Shown one piece after another: positions 63,161 through 64,000 of a DNA stretch of 64,000 nucleotides (position 1 is the stretch's first letter; the number at the start of each line of letters is the position of its first letter). Origin of the DNA: Streptomyces sp. NRRL F-2580 (lineage in GTDB: Bacteria > Actinomycetota > Actinomycetes > Streptomycetales > Streptomycetaceae); assembly GCF_000720115.1 (NCBI RefSeq), contig NZ_JOIR01000009.1, positions 1 through 64,000 of the forward strand, in the 5' to 3' direction. The notes beneath the pieces are model-generated. The model had not been told where the DNA came from. It did not search any database and worked only from the letters and a program-made list of their open reading frames with translations. The translations under genes and the position numbers were made by a program.

Positions 63161-63183
63161 AATACGCATCGCAGATACCAATT
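63161..63183 (+). promoter_or_regulatory. NsrR operator at the hmpA promoter
   Basis: aatacgcat-cgcag-ataccaatt, an imperfect inverted repeat 28 bp upstream of the hmpA start, resembling the S. coelicolor hmpA1 site (which ends in ACCAATT, from memory). It is weaker than the nsrR site, which would let hmpA respond to low NO. Confidence 0.65.
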
Positions 63184-63211
63184 CATCAACGCAAGCGCGC
63201 GAGGAGCCACG

Positions 63212-64000
63212 ATGCTTTCCGAGAAGTCGACCGCGACCGTACGAGCCACCCTGCCCGCCGTGGGGGCGGCGATCGGCGAGATCACCGAGCTCTTCTACAC
63301 GAAGCTCTTCGCGGCGCACCCCGAGCTGATCCGGGACCTCTTCAACCGGGGCAACCAGAACGCCGGCCTCCAGAAGCAGGCGCTCGCCGGATCCATCGCC
63401 GCCTTCGCGGTCCACCTCGTGGAGCACCCGGACACCCGCCCGGACGTGATGCTCGGCCGCATCGCCCACAAGCACGCCAGCCTTGGCGTCACCCGGGAGC
63501 AGTACGCGGTCGTCCACGAGCACCTCTTCGCGGCCATCGCGGAGATCCTCGGCGAGGCGGTCACCCCCGAGGTCGCCGAGGCCTGGGACGAGGTCTACTG
63601 GCTGATGGCGGGCGCCCTCGTCGCCATCGAGGAGCGCCTGTACGCCGAGCGGCGGATCGCCGCCGGGGACGTGTGGCGCGAGTGGACCGTCACCGGCCGG
63701 ACGGAGGAGACCGCCGACTGCGCCACCTTCCGGCTGGCCCCCGCGGACGGCGCCCCCGCGCCCGCGTTCAAGCCCGGCCAGTACGTCTCGGTCCAGGTCG
63801 AACTCCCGGACGGCGCCCGCCAGATCCGCCAGTACAGCCTGTCCTCCTCGCCCGGCTCCCCGGTGCGCGCGATCACCGTCAAGCGGGTCCACGGCCCGGC
63901 CGCCGCGGGCCCCGACGGCGAGGTCTCCCACCACCTGCACGCCCGCGTCCGTACCGGTGACACCCTGCGCATCTCGGCCCCGTACGGCGACCTGGTCCTG
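63212..64000 (+). CDS. hmpA: Flavohaemoglobin HmpA (3' end outside the window)
   Basis: Partial, 263 codons to the window edge. The globin domain (MLSEKSTATVRATLPAVGAAIGEITELFYTKLF; heme-proximal His in ARIAHKHASLG) is followed by the start of the FAD-binding ferredoxin-reductase domain (FKPGQYVSVQVE, RQYSLSSSP). The rest of the reductase (about 135 residues) lies beyond 64000. The enzyme oxidises NO to nitrate with O2. GAGGAG precedes the ATG; NsrR control is expected. Confidence 0.96.
   Translation, partial: MLSEKSTATVRATLPAVGAAIGEITELFYTKLFAAHPELIRDLFNRGNQNAGLQKQALAGSIAAFAVHLVEHPDTRPDVMLGRIAHKHASLGVTREQYAVVHEHLFAAIAEILGEAVTPEVAEAWDEVYWLMAGALVAIEERLYAERRIAAGDVWREWTVTGRTEETADCATFRLAPADGAPAPAFKPGQYVSVQVELPDGARQIRQYSLSSSPGSPVRAITVKRVHGPAAAGPDGEVSHHLHARVRTGDTLRISAPYGDLVL

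Noticed and set aside
1..64000. tRNA or rRNA genes
   Set aside because: No cloverleaf-like segment with a GTTCGAATCC-type T arm and no rRNA-like sequence was seen when reading both strands; a tRNA scan would be decisive.

Overview
The window is about 72% GC or more, has strong third-position G/C bias, GTG/TTG starts, many ATGA/TGATG stop-start overlaps and almost no TTA codons. Together with a conservon, nickel superoxide dismutase, snapalysin, NsrR/HmpA and a fused 2-oxoglutarate dehydrogenase (Kgd), this points to a Streptomyces chromosome. From memory, the order PBP/RodA - conservon - Lon - Kgd - amino-acid ABC transporter - malic enzyme - NiSOD resembles the core region around SCO5250-SCO5302 of S. 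coelicolor; I could not check this. No rRNA, tRNA, CRISPR array, insertion sequence or phage gene was seen.

Left part (1-31.5 kb): a second RodA/PBP pair (minus) with a divergent DUF6325/SHOCT pair; a truncated FtsX-type permease; an NlpC/P60 cell-wall hydrolase; a conservon (sensor CvnA, roadblock CvnB, DUF742 CvnC, GTPase CvnD) followed by a StyA-like flavin monooxygenase; a PP2C-like protein, a MarR regulator and Lon preceded by a clear HspR/HAIR operator; a DUF4097 lipoprotein; a rhodanese-type sulfurtransferase; a 1-kb block of degenerate tandem repeats; a membrane glycosyltransferase, a lipoprotein, a TetR regulator divergent from a family 3 glycosidase; a two-component pair; and kgd with its terminator, then a small secreted repeat protein.

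Accessory centre (31.5-44.4 kb, all minus): seven genes that look like one locus. From upstream to downstream they are a trypsin-like VMAP protease, a MoxR-like AAA ATPase, a von Willebrand A/TPR protein (SAV_2336 type), a 64-aa precursor peptide ending in FDSGVA (FxSxx-COOH family), a radical SAM/SPASM maturase, an HExxH putative peptide hydroxylase, and a TIR/NB-ARC/TPR protein. It joins a cyclophane RiPP system to a vWA-MoxR-VMAP conflict-type module and an NLR-like sensor, and is the most interesting system in the window.

Right part (44.5-64 kb): a small DUF6104 protein; nickel SOD with its maturation protease SodX; a CGNR regulator; a methyltransferase; a polar amino-acid ABC transporter; malic enzyme; a quinone-reductase-like dehydrogenase; an apparently leaderless HTH gene coupled to a Clp-N-domain protein behind a long palindrome; a PadR/DUF4097 pair; a LysR regulator with a TTA (bldA) codon divergent from snapalysin; a DHFR-like protein and a GNAT; a family 2B encapsulin shell with its polyprenyl transferase cargo; and NsrR with the start of the flavohaemoglobin gene hmpA, both with recognisable NsrR operators. 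Dispersed GC-rich intergenic repeats occur at 0.1-0.5 kb and 54.1-54.2 kb.
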